Shown piece after piece: positions 6,608 through 14,660 of a DNA stretch of 15,939 nucleotides (positions are counted from its first letter, which is position 1; each line of letters opens with the position of its first letter). The notes below the pieces were generated by a model. It was given only the letters and a program-made list of their open reading frames with translations, searched no databases and was not told where the DNA came from. The position numbers were made by a program, and so were the translations under genes. The stretch comes from Jaenimonas drosophilae. Lineage: Eukaryota > Euglenozoa > Kinetoplastea > Trypanosomatida > Trypanosomatidae. The DNA lies in contig JASAON010001350.1 in NCBI GenBank assembly GCA_030849065.1, forward strand, positions 1-15,939, written 5' to 3'.

Positions 6608-8365
6608 ATGCAAATCATGAGTGGGGTGAAGAACCCAACCCGCATGGACACACCGCCGGGGCAGTGGGTGCTCCATCTCAAGCGCACCACGCCCATGCGC
6701 ATTGAGGTGGTTCTGGCCATGCACACGTCCACCACCAAGTCTAAGCAGGCACTGCGTGACGCCATGCGCTTCATGGACCCACAGTACTTTCGCAACATGC
6801 GGTGCTCTGGGAAACTGAAGCCATCTCGTCTGACGCAAAAGGACGTGGACAAGGCTGTGGAGTGGGGCAAGTTTGAACTATGCAGTGGTGCGACGAACCC
6901 GTTGCCAGACCACATGCATGGCGTCAATGTATTCGCCATCCCGGAGATGAAGGGGCGGCGGCGGATCATCACGGAGCCGATGGTGAATTCGCAAATCAAC
7001 CAGGACACTCTCCCCCATTTGGAGTACCCTGGAAGGCTCGAGAGAAGACAGGCGCTGCGCCACTGCCGGTACATGCTGCAGATCGACTTTGAAGCGTATT
7101 ACGACAGCATCCCCATACCGGAGTCCATTCGCAATCACTTTGTCTTCCTCTCCAGAAACGGCAAGTTCTACCGATGTCGCACACTCCCAACAGGAGCGCG
7201 TTGGAGCGTGGGCGTCGGACAGCTGGCAACAAATGTGATTGTCGACATTGACACCCCCGTGGTCATCTTTACCATGATTGACAACATTTTGTTTGCCGCG
7301 CGTGAAGGACAGGAAGCTGCATTCCTGAAGGCCATCCGTTCCGTCCTCGATCGGATCCGGTCCGCCAACCTTCTCACCTCTCCTGACCGGGAGACCCTTG
7401 CAAGCATGTCAGATGAGGAGCTCATCACCATGAGCCTTGACAACAATGTGTTCCTTGGCGAGGAGTACATGTGGACTGGCAGCGAGCGCATTGTCCGCAA
7501 CTCCATCAAGACCATGGCCAAGCTGAAGCTTTCGCTTCAAAAGGAGCTTTACACGTGCCGCACTTTTGTGTCACTTGTGTCGCTCGCCCTGTATGCTCTG
7601 CACACCACGCAGCTCAACCCCGCATCAAGTTTTGCACTGTTGCGGGCGTACCGCGGTGTCTATCGTGAAGTCACACGCGGCTACGACTGGGACAGCGAGC
7701 TGCCGTACCTCGACCCCGAGGTGCGTCAAAACCTATTGGCTCTTGGCACTGCCCTCCTCAAGAACGAATGGTGGCAGATTGCCGACGAGCAAACATTCTC
7801 ATACCATGAGACGGACTATGACGCCATCATCTTTACGGATGCGTCCGCAAAGGGATGGGGTGCGATTGTCCACTGGACAGCCACTGGACGGCAGGTATCG
7901 TACCAACGGCGTTGGGAGAAGAGCAAGGAGAGTATTCCATACCGACGCGACAAGGAGAAGTATTGGTCGTTTATGACGCGCTTCTCTACCGATGCTGAGC
8001 CCCGTGCTGCCAAGCACATCCTCCGCGAACTCATGCACACCGGTGAACTGCGCGATGGTATGCACGTTGCCTTGGTCACGGACCACGTCGCAATACCACG
8101 GGCACAACGCCGCAAGAACGGGTTCAGCGGCATCGGACGAGGCTACTCCCTCAACCGACTTTACGAGTACACACATTCCATGCGCATTGAATACAAGGTG
8201 GATGTGTTGTTCTTTCACATTGCTGGGCAGTTGAATCCTGCCGACCGACTATCGCGGCACTTTGGGGGACACTGGGACGACTGTACCTTGGTGAAGGGAG
8301 AGTGGAACCATCAGGCGCTGCCGAGACTCGACACAACACGGTGCCACGTCATGGACGGAATGTAA
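6608..8365 (+). CDS. ORF3: reverse transcriptase-RNase H
   Basis: A 585-residue protein from ATG 6608, 29 nt after the ORF2 stop and in the -1 frame relative to it. RT motifs: motif A LQIDFEAYYDSI with Asp160, motif B region LPTGARWSVG at 193-202, motif C MIDNILFA at 223-230 with Asp225. RNase H motifs: TDASAKGWGA with Asp411, RELMH with Glu474, VTDH with Asp492, and FHIAGQLNPADRLSR with His537 and Asp546. It would copy element RNA to cDNA and degrade the template. Motif C has Asp-Asn where most RTs have Asp-Asp. The same frame is stop-free back to an ATG at 5549, overlapping ORF2, so a longer N-terminus is possible; RT-like sequence is recognisable only after about 6600. I found no slippery heptamer in the ORF2 frame of the overlap, so reinitiation is the simplest expression route. 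The stop codon lies in the loop of a 10-bp hairpin. Confidence 0.9.
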   Translation: MQIMSGVKNPTRMDTPPGQWVLHLKRTTPMRIEVVLAMHTSTTKSKQALRDAMRFMDPQYFRNMRCSGKLKPSRLTQKDVDKAVEWGKFELCSGATNPLPDHMHGVNVFAIPEMKGRRRIITEPMVNSQINQDTLPHLEYPGRLERRQALRHCRYMLQIDFEAYYDSIPIPESIRNHFVFLSRNGKFYRCRTLPTGARWSVGVGQLATNVIVDIDTPVVIFTMIDNILFAAREGQEAAFLKAIRSVLDRIRSANLLTSPDRETLASMSDEELITMSLDNNVFLGEEYMWTGSERIVRNSIKTMAKLKLSLQKELYTCRTFVSLVSLALYALHTTQLNPASSFALLRAYRGVYREVTRGYDWDSELPYLDPEVRQNLLALGTALLKNEWWQIADEQTFSYHETDYDAIIFTDASAKGWGAIVHWTATGRQVSYQRRWEKSKESIPYRRDKEKYWSFMTRFSTDAEPRAAKHILRELMHTGELRDGMHVALVTDHVAIPRAQRRKNGFSGIGRGYSLNRLYEYTHSMRIEYKVDVLFFHIAGQLNPADRLSRHFGGHWDDCTLVKGEWNHQALPRLDTTRCHVMDGM

Positions 8366-8385
8366 GTTGAAGAATGTCCATGACG
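8347..8385 (+). other. 10-bp perfect hairpin enclosing the ORF3 stop codon
   Basis: CGTCATGGAC at 8347-8356 is the exact reverse complement of GTCCATGACG at 8376-8385, with a 19-nt loop. The TAA of ORF3 (8363-8365) lies in the loop. No U-run follows and bacterial-style termination is not expected in this organism, so it is more likely an RNA structure acting on translation end, RNA stability, packaging or reverse transcription. Function unknown. Confidence 0.6.
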
Positions 8386-8638
8386 GAGGCATCACGCCAT
8401 GCACTGGTGGTTGATCCGTGTGATCTGCTACACGCTGGATCCCACGGTGCTGCGGCGCAGCAGACACACAAGGTTATCTAGTGGGGACGGTTGGTGGAGC
8501 CACTACTGAAGATGACCGACGGGCTTTGCCCGACCGGGAATAGCCATGTGGGCAAAGGAGACAACATGTGGCTCGACATGCTGGCCCTGAAACATGACCA
8601 CTTGTTTTCTCTTCCTATTTTTCTCCAGTATGCCGACA
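8366..8638 (+). other. Element 3' untranslated region with small hairpins
   Basis: No ORF of note lies here. Two further short perfect inverted repeats are visible: TGCTGC/GCAGCA at 8448-8462 (3-nt loop) and CGGGC/GCCCG at 8520-8532 (3-nt loop). The region ends with a strong polypyrimidine tract. It may hold the priming site for cDNA synthesis or the recombinase recognition region, but nothing in the sequence proves either. Confidence 0.5.
8601..8628 (+). promoter_or_regulatory. Polypyrimidine tract plus AG before the 3' repeat
   Basis: An almost uninterrupted pyrimidine run ends in CCAG at 8625-8628, eleven nt before the 3' terminal repeat. It has the form of a kinetoplastid trans-splice acceptor. 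In these organisms such tracts also direct polyadenylation of the upstream transcript, so it may set the poly(A) site of the element mRNA or give the downstream gene an alternative 5' end. Confidence 0.5.
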
Positions 8639-8854
8639 ATAGCGAACGGAGCGCAGCGACGTCAAGTAATGTCGGAGAAGGAGACGTGCATTGTATGTAC
8701 GATGACGTACCTTTGTGAGGTATATAATGTTATGAAGGGTATGGGAGCGTGACTTGTGTGGTGTGACTGTGACATATATGTATCTTCTCTTGCATCACAC
8801 ACACCGTAACTTATAGTGCCACCACGTGGAGCTAATCAGTCACGCTGAAAGTTT
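8639..8854 (+). repeat. 3' terminal direct repeat (216 bp)
   Basis: Second copy of the 711-926 repeat, collinear and without indels. Where the copies differ, the 5' copy always has G and this copy has A (six sites) or T (one site). The T at 8698 completes a small perfect hairpin GTACG/CGTAC at 8697-8710 that the 5' copy lacks. Flanking DNA after 8854 does not match the sequence after 926, so the boundary is sharp. Confidence 0.93.
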
Positions 8855-9144
8855 CATGCTCTTCATTTGTGAACATGGCATTGAACGTATTGTCACGATG
8901 ACATGTGCAGATCTATTCTGTGTGACTCTCACTGGCAGACTGACTGCGTTAGAATGGAATCGATCACTCTCGGTTTCGATGGGGTCATCACATGCTTCTT
9001 GAGTTCCAACACATAGTCTTCTTCACTTTCACAACGTTGTTCATACTGTTTAGACTGCACATCACCACAAGTTACGACAACTGCCGTATTGGGCAGATTC
9101 ACATAGCAGGTGTTTGTTTCACTTCGTCTACTAACCTTGTTAGT
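8855..9144 (+). promoter_or_regulatory. Intergenic region with trans-splice acceptor for the receptor gene
   Basis: This 290-bp stretch links the element to the receptor gene. A pyrimidine-rich tract at 9017-9030 is followed by the first downstream AG at 9052-9053, a likely spliced-leader acceptor. From 9054 to 9144 there is no ATG, giving a clean 91-nt 5' UTR before the ATG at 9145. An in-frame ATG at 8992 lies upstream of this acceptor and would be removed from the mature mRNA. Confidence 0.55.
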
Positions 9145-12100
9145 ATGGTGGTTTCTCCTTCGCACGCCGTGTTGTTGGTGTGTGTTGCTGTGGCTGGTAT
9201 CCTCGTGGAAGCCAATGCCGCAAGGTCGTACGTTGGAGCGGAGTATCTCAAAGGATACGGTATGCTGACAAAATCTCTCAGTTGCTACACAGCTGGCATA
9301 ACTCCTGCATTATCTCCAGGTGCTACAGTCGGTCCTGTAACTTATACAGCATCCATTGTGCCCGTTCAGTCGGGCGCGGGTTACGATACCCTCACTTCCT
9401 TCTCCACAAAAGCCAACTACATGGCCATGTTTGGCCCCAGTGGCCGAGTGATCCTGTCGGAAATCTCCAAAGAAATTGACGACTGCCTCTTCGTGAACTT
9501 TGCTCCCTTTGTACAGGCTCAGAGCCAAAACCCCTCTCTCTGCAGGTATCAGGACCAGGTGTACTGGACGCTTCCTATGACACAAGCACAGGTAGTTGGC
9601 CTGCTCTACTACCTGTCGCTGCGAGACCTCTATCCACTCCAACAAGTTTCCGTTCGCACAATCAACCTGGCTGTTGGTGAGAGCGCCCAAAAGATGATGG
9701 TAGTAGCTGCACCTGCACTGGGTGTGAAAATGACACTGAACGCGCCCAAAGATGACATCGTGGAATTCGTCTCAGCACACAAGGTTCGTGTTGTCTATCA
9801 AAACACAGAGGCTGATAACGACGCGGGTGATATTTGTGCCGATCTCCTTGCCTCGCCAACCCTCATCAAACTCAACGCATCACTTGCCACCACAGTGGAA
9901 TTGGCCTACATTACTCTCCAGAAGTACAATTCAGAAGCAGGCAAAAACAAGGTACTGCCTCCGGAAAACATCATCATTTCGATGCCTGTTCCTGGCTTGG
10001 AAGCAACTCAGTACGTCGCGTCTCAGGAATTCGCTCAGAAGGGCACCGGCTACTTTGACTCCTTGTCGATGCTGCAGAAGAATCTCATGATGGCTGGGTG
10101 GGTGAGTGGGCGAGCACTGATGAGCGCATTGAACAAGTACACCGGTACCGTGCTCAACAAGAAACGTATATTCTACAGAAATCTCCTGGCAGCGCAATCG
10201 AGCTTCCTGATTGACGAGTTGTTCATTGGATCATTTGGCCCATCCGAATGCCCCAGTTCTGCTGCAAATAAGCAAGGCGCGCTATGCAACTGCCACGCAG
10301 GAGGAAACAATATTTGGTTCCACTCCTTCGCCAAATCTGGCGCCACCTTTGACACCACCCCACTCTCTGGAGGGCTGTTTCAGTATGGCTTGGGCATGTG
10401 TGCCAACCTCCGTGCCGAGAATGATGCCACATATACTTCCCCAAACACTGCGGTTGAGATTCTCGATATGCCGCGTACCGTTCATTTGGTTGGGTTAAGT
10501 CCGTCCAATGATGCAATGGTATCGGATTTGTGCAGTCAGGCACACAGCACCATCAACCGACTCGCAAATACCACGTTGTATTGGCACCACTCCAAGCATG
10601 CTGTACGAGGATATTGCCAGAAAACAACCCTGAGCAGTGTCAGTGCGGATCTCGCCACACATATAAAATCTTACGTGACAACATCGTTGATGGGCGTGAT
10701 TCCGGATGGGATCTTGACTGCGGCCAAACAGCCCTCTTCCCTTATTCTTGACTTCATGCCGCAAACAACACAACCTCGTATACCCATGGCCAACTATGTG
10801 TACCTCTTCCCAACCCTGGAGCAAGAACTCACCATGTTGGCGTCATATTTGACGGGCGTGGTAACTGATGAATCGGCTGTGTGTGGTGTTGTTCGCAGCT
10901 CCTCAACGTCTGTGGCCACTGTGAGCCTTGTGGAGGAATCCATGTCTGTATTTGGAATGAGCGTTCCTCCAGATCACCTTCAGCAGCCTACGAGTAACCT
11001 TGGCGCCAACATCCCAGCCGGGTGTACACACACTGTGGTGATTGGCATTGCTAAGAGTGATGCTGCTGGACTGCTGGCGTACTTGAAGAGTCACCCCAAC
11101 AATGTAGTTCTCGTGTCCTTTGATGACGTGACAAAGTTCTATTCGTCAATTTACAGTGCATTTCACGCGGAGGATGCGTCAGTGACTGGCCGCCTGGTGT
11201 TTGCCACAAACCTGCCCGGGTGGACCGGACCGACGTTGTCGGCAACCGAACGTGGCAATGCCAAGGCGTTGTCCACTGTGCCGGATTTTGTGCAGACCTT
11301 GTCACCAACCGAACAGACGCCTGCTGCTGTTCGTTCCTTCATTGTGGCAATGCTGTACGATCAGCTGACGATGGGCACTCGGTGGGGCCAGTCGGACTTG
11401 TCCGCTGCCCTTTACGGCAACGTCACAGTACATGTTGGGGGCATGGCCTTTGGCCCCTTCACCAGAACGTGGAGCGGTGCAAGCCACAAGTTGGTGAACT
11501 ACGGTGCAAAGGACATTGCCGTTTGGTCCTTCACTCATGTAACCGACGCATCAACGGATCTTCTTGCGCCGCCACGAACCCCATCGTTGGGCATCGGTGT
11601 TGTAGTGGCCTCGAGGGTCAGGAGTGCCAAAGAGACGTCGAAGCCACTGTTGGCGGTCGGTCAAGATGGTGAGGTTGCTGGTGCAAAGGATAAAGTGGAG
11701 TGTGTGGAGCTGCAAGCTTCATCGAGCAACCCGAGGGAGGAGCCCACATTACCGGAAGAGCCTCAGGGCTCCCCACCACCAGCTGGCCTAAATATCTCCA
11801 GTGATTCTGTCACTGACTCCATATCATCATCATCATCCATGTCATCACTTTGGACAGTGGTGTACGTCCTGGCCTTTCTCTTGGTGTTGGTGTTGCTGTA
11901 CATTATTGTGCTGCTCCTGCTGTGGTGTGGGACGGTGAGCTGGGTTGCCGCCACTGTTTCCTCCATGTGCTGCACATCGCCTGCCGGTAAATCACTGTGT
12001 GAGACTGCCGCTGCGAAGCTTCGTACTCACATTGACGCGGAGGGACGTGAAGACCGTGAGCTGCAGCACATGGCCCGTGACCGGTGCCGAGCACCTGATG

Positions 12101-13257
12101 ATTTGAGTGAATCACTGACCTTTGTCTTTGTGGAGGTGGAGCTGTGGCGAGTTTTATGGGTTCGACAGGGGGAGGTGATGGCACGGGCAGTGCGCCACTT
12201 CAACCGATGTGTGCGCTTGGCGGTTGTGGAGCTTCAGTGCTATGAAGCCGAGTCGGTTGAGGGCATGTTTCTGGTGGTGTGCCCATCTGCATCCACTGGG
12301 CTTCAATTTGCGCGTGCTGTGGTGGAGAAGGTTGCTGGGCTGAAGAAGTCGGATGCAGATGTTCTTTCCTCGGAGTATAAGTTGTTTGGATCGAACCATG
12401 GCCCTGCATGCGGTCTTCGATTGCGAGTCGCAGTTCACACTGGCACTGCCATCAGAGAAGCGGATGTCAGTGGGCGGGTGAAGTTGAGCGGCACTACTGT
12501 AACAGGAGTCATCACCTCTGCCTACATTGCTGGAGCCGCTGGCATGGTTGTCCTGACCCGAAGTGCAGCACGTACGATTGAAAGCGCCAATGGTGAAATC
12601 GGTGCGTTGCAGTCTGTTGGTATACACTCATTGACGCGAGACACAGAGGAGGAGTTGCTCCGTCTGGAGGTGCTTTCTTCTAATGCGACTGCCTGGGAAG
12701 GGGCAGGGAACTTTGATGTGGACTCAGCAGTCGCTCTGCACATGCTGGGTGAGGCAGGCAACTACGCAAAGGACAACAGGGCGTGTGAACTGTGCGCAGC
12801 CGTACTCGACGAGCATTACACGGGCATCTGCGAAGATAAGAGAGTCGCAGATCTTCGGTTGATTGGACAACGTTGCGGGCTGCTTGACCTCCTTCCGGAC
12901 ATGTTTACGGGCCACCACGGCTACTACAAAGCAGTGCAAGTATCTGTTTGCCGTCATCTCGCCGCGTTGCTTGAATGCCGTCATGGAGTACCTCGGACAG
13001 GGCGTGTGAAAACACATGCACCCATCATTAACACGACACGAGGTCCCTCCCAGCAGTGGAGCAACCGAGAATCTGCACAGGCTGCTCGAATATCGCTGCG
13101 TAAGTCATTAAGGAAACGAGGAGTTTTCTTTGCCTACAGTCGGTGTGATGACGAGAGGCTCCTCTCAATCTCCAGACAATATGCCTCTACCCCGACACAC
13201 GTTGTGGCTCCAGTGTTGCCACGAAGCATTGATGGGTCCTCTGTGCATGTGGAGTGA
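9145..13257 (+). CDS. Receptor-type adenylate cyclase-like membrane protein with degenerate cyclase domain
   Basis: 1370 residues from ATG 9145. The start was chosen because it begins a good signal peptide (residues 1-25, ending ANA), whereas the in-frame ATG at 8992 adds 51 residues and lies before the likely splice acceptor. Residues about 26-900 form the ectodomain, related to the bilobed ligand-binding-like ectodomain of trypanosome receptor adenylate cyclases: MMAGWVSGRAL at 315-325 and KQGALCNC at 376-383 match family blocks. Several N-glycosylation motifs are present. A Ser-rich stretch leads to one strong membrane segment at about 902-930. Residues about 990-1155 align with a class III cyclase domain, but the metal-binding Asp of FTDIE is Glu997 (FVEVE), the Asp of VGD is Gly1040 (VEG), and the residues after the HTG block (1098-1100) also differ. 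It is therefore probably catalytically inactive. A C-terminal tail of about 210 residues follows. Likely at the surface or flagellar membrane, as for family members; ligand unknown. Confidence 0.82.
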   Translation: MVVSPSHAVLLVCVAVAGILVEANAARSYVGAEYLKGYGMLTKSLSCYTAGITPALSPGATVGPVTYTASIVPVQSGAGYDTLTSFSTKANYMAMFGPSGRVILSEISKEIDDCLFVNFAPFVQAQSQNPSLCRYQDQVYWTLPMTQAQVVGLLYYLSLRDLYPLQQVSVRTINLAVGESAQKMMVVAAPALGVKMTLNAPKDDIVEFVSAHKVRVVYQNTEADNDAGDICADLLASPTLIKLNASLATTVELAYITLQKYNSEAGKNKVLPPENIIISMPVPGLEATQYVASQEFAQKGTGYFDSLSMLQKNLMMAGWVSGRALMSALNKYTGTVLNKKRIFYRNLLAAQSSFLIDELFIGSFGPSECPSSAANKQGALCNCHAGGNNIWFHSFAKSGATFDTTPLSGGLFQYGLGMCANLRAENDATYTSPNTAVEILDMPRTVHLVGLSPSNDAMVSDLCSQAHSTINRLANTTLYWHHSKHAVRGYCQKTTLSSVSADLATHIKSYVTTSLMGVIPDGILTAAKQPSSLILDFMPQTTQPRIPMANYVYLFPTLEQELTMLASYLTGVVTDESAVCGVVRSSSTSVATVSLVEESMSVFGMSVPPDHLQQPTSNLGANIPAGCTHTVVIGIAKSDAAGLLAYLKSHPNNVVLVSFDDVTKFYSSIYSAFHAEDASVTGRLVFATNLPGWTGPTLSATERGNAKALSTVPDFVQTLSPTEQTPAAVRSFIVAMLYDQLTMGTRWGQSDLSAALYGNVTVHVGGMAFGPFTRTWSGASHKLVNYGAKDIAVWSFTHVTDASTDLLAPPRTPSLGIGVVVASRVRSAKETSKPLLAVGQDGEVAGAKDKVECVELQASSSNPREEPTLPEEPQGSPPPAGLNISSDSVTDSISSSSSMSSLWTVVYVLAFLLVLVLLYIIVLLLLWCGTVSWVAATVSSMCCTSPAGKSLCETAAAKLRTHIDAEGREDRELQHMARDRCRAPDDLSESLTFVFVEVELWRVLWVRQGEVMARAVRHFNRCVRLAVVELQCYEAESVEGMFLVVCPSASTGLQFARAVVEKVAGLKKSDADVLSSEYKLFGSNHGPACGLRLRVAVHTGTAIREADVSGRVKLSGTTVTGVITSAYIAGAAGMVVLTRSAARTIESANGEIGALQSVGIHSLTRDTEEELLRLEVLSSNATAWEGAGNFDVDSAVALHMLGEAGNYAKDNRACELCAAVLDEHYTGICEDKRVADLRLIGQRCGLLDLLPDMFTGHHGYYKAVQVSVCRHLAALLECRHGVPRTGRVKTHAPIINTTRGPSQQWSNRESAQAARISLRKSLRKRGVFFAYSRCDDERLLSISRQYASTPTHVVAPVLPRSIDGSSVHVE

Positions 13258-13550
13258 CGGAACATTGTGTTGAGTTTCGAAGGGAAGCACCAGTCAGTGT
13301 TCTGTTTGTTTTCTTTGGTGTACAGCCCTCGAGCTCTTCGTCTCTTAATGTTTGCGTTCAGTTTTGTTGTTTTCAATTTTCGGTCTGGTATCCGCTAACG
13401 CACAACTACACGAGGCTTCGCTCTTTTTCATTGTATTCGCGTCCGCGTCTAGCAGACTGCGTGCCTTAGTGTGCCGTTTTCTGTTGTGACTGTATGTGGA
13501 TGAGTACACTAGTGATTTGTATCTTACACTGATTTCATTGTTTCGTCACA

Positions 13551-13584
13551 TTTTTCTCTCCTCTCTTCTCTTTGCCTTTGTCAG
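13551..13584 (+). promoter_or_regulatory. Strong polypyrimidine tract plus CAG, splice-acceptor-like
   Basis: A 32-nt tract that is almost all pyrimidine ends in AG at 13583-13584. It is the strongest acceptor-like signal in the spacer, about 300 nt after the receptor stop codon. It could direct polyadenylation of the upstream mRNA or trans-splicing of a small transcript starting at 13585. Confidence 0.5.
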
Positions 13585-13593
13585 GGTTCCCGC

Positions 13594-13770
13594 ATGGCCG
13601 TGGCCTCGGGTCAATTGCGGGTTCTTTCCGCTGCTTCCGTACCGCTGCAACATGAAGTGTATTCTGACTCTAGTAGTCGTGCGGTCTGTGTTTCTGGTTT
13701 CCCGCTGGTTTCTGCACTCTCATGTTTTCTTTTCTTTATGCTTATCCTGTGCACTTGTTCTTTCTGTTGA
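13594..13770 (+). CDS. Possible 58-residue small ORF behind an acceptor (speculative)
   Basis: An ATG 9 nt after the acceptor AG opens a 58-codon frame ending in TGA. The N-terminal half is Ser/Ala/Val-rich and the last 25 residues are hydrophobic with several Cys and Phe, resembling a membrane anchor. Pyrimidine-rich DNA gives such strings by chance, and another frame through the same region is also open and hydrophobic. I do not recognise a family. Position behind a strong acceptor is the only positive sign. Confidence 0.15.
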   Translation: MAVASGQLRVLSAASVPLQHEVYSDSSSRAVCVSGFPLVSALSCFLFFMLILCTCSFC

Positions 13771-14145
13771 GTCATCGTTAACAGCGTCATTTCCTTTCCT
13801 TGTTCTTCTGTACCACACACTACACACTCGTGGAGAACTACTTAACCATTATTCGTAATGGATTGAGGAGATGCGTTGTTTCATTTACGTTTTGCTGTCG
13901 TTCTTGCTTTTCCACTTAGACGAGCTATCGTCTACATCATCTGAGAACTCACATGCGATTTTTACTGTTCCCCTTATTCAGCGCGCTCTCTTTATCCTTT
14001 TCAGCTGTTCTGGTGTTTAGAAGTCAATGCACATAGCGGCAATTCGAATGTGTGTTTCATTCACTATTAGTTGAAGTAGTACACATGATGCCAACTCAAC
14101 TATAGTTAGTGTACCTTTTGTGACTGTAGCAGGTCGTAATGAGTA

Positions 14146-14171
14146 CTCTCTCTCTCTCTCTCCCTCCATAG
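14146..14171 (+). promoter_or_regulatory. (CT)8 microsatellite followed by AG, splice-acceptor-like
   Basis: Eight CT dinucleotides (14146-14161) continue as a pyrimidine run to TAG at 14169-14171. It is a good acceptor signal, but no ORF of size follows until 14779. It may be an alternative acceptor with a 600-nt 5' UTR for the downstream receptor gene, or a polyadenylation-directing tract. Confidence 0.4.
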
Positions 14172-14641
14172 TCCCGAGAAACTATTGTGGGCTCTTTTGA
14201 GTTGCCCTACTCTTGTCCCGGTGGTTTCTCGAAGTCGTACATTTAGTGCTCGAATCGTAACATGCGCGTATATCCCATGTGCACACATTGTCATGTCAAC
14301 AAATTTGGTGGCACCAACACTCCTATTTCCTTTGCAGCTGCCAGACGACTTCGTGTCCTGCAACCGCTGCCGACATGGTACCTTTTGACGTTCAGGGGAC
14401 ATTGCGGATCCTTTGATCCACTTCATATGGTTACCGACTATGTAAGGGGCTTTACAGCAATGCCTCAAGACAGTGCTTGACGAAATATGTCTACGGTAGC
14501 GCACGAGGTTGTACGTGTTTATTTTTTTCTACTGCTGTGATGCAATTCTGTTGGTTGGTTGATGTATGTCGAACTCCGTGACCGAGATGAAGCACCATGA
14601 ATGAGTGACACTGAACACTGTGCTGGTCTTGTTTATTGATG

Positions 14642-14660
14642 GTTTCTTCTCCCTTTATAG
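14642..14660 (+). promoter_or_regulatory. Putative spliced-leader acceptor for the second receptor gene
   Basis: A pyrimidine-rich run ends in TATAG with the AG at 14659-14660, 118 nt before the ATG at 14779. No ATG occurs between them. A second candidate is the AG at 14730-14731 after another pyrimidine run, 48 nt before the ATG. Confidence 0.45.

Larger units (their letters stand above)
711..8854 (+). mobile_element. Tyrosine-recombinase retrotransposon (VIPER/TATE/Ngaro-like), apparently intact
   Basis: The element is about 8.1 kb, bounded by 216-bp direct repeats, and encodes in order a Gag-like protein, a protease/tyrosine-recombinase polyprotein and an RT-RNase H protein. Presence of a tyrosine recombinase instead of a DDE integrase, and RT of the DIRS/Ngaro sort, place it in the YR retrotransposons; terminal direct rather than inverted repeats argue for the Ngaro/VIPER/TATE side rather than DIRS. 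Such elements integrate by recombination of a circular DNA intermediate and usually leave no target-site duplication; I see none here. The three main frames carry no internal stops or frameshifts within recognisable domains and the repeats are 96.8% identical, so insertion looks fairly recent. I could not find the A1-B1-A2-B2 split repeat typical of Ngaro: sequence after 8854 does not recur before 8639. The true 3' end could lie a little beyond 8854. Confidence 0.85.

Noticed and set aside
711..8854. LTR retrotransposon (Ty1/Ty3 type)
   Set aside because: Despite long direct repeats, there is no DDE integrase, aspartic protease or TG...CA repeat ends; the integrase is a tyrosine recombinase.
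8366..9144. Split direct repeat (A1-B1-A2-B2) typical of Ngaro elements
   Set aside because: By eye no sequence after 8854 recurs between 8366 and 8638; only the A-type repeat could be supported.
13496..13858. 120-codon hydrophobic + frame in the intergenic region
   Set aside because: It begins at GTG, and its Phe/Leu/Ser/Val content follows from pyrimidine-rich spacer DNA.
14106..14504. 132-codon minus-strand frame in the spacer
   Set aside because: Antisense to the transcription direction, spans the CT microsatellite and shows no domain.
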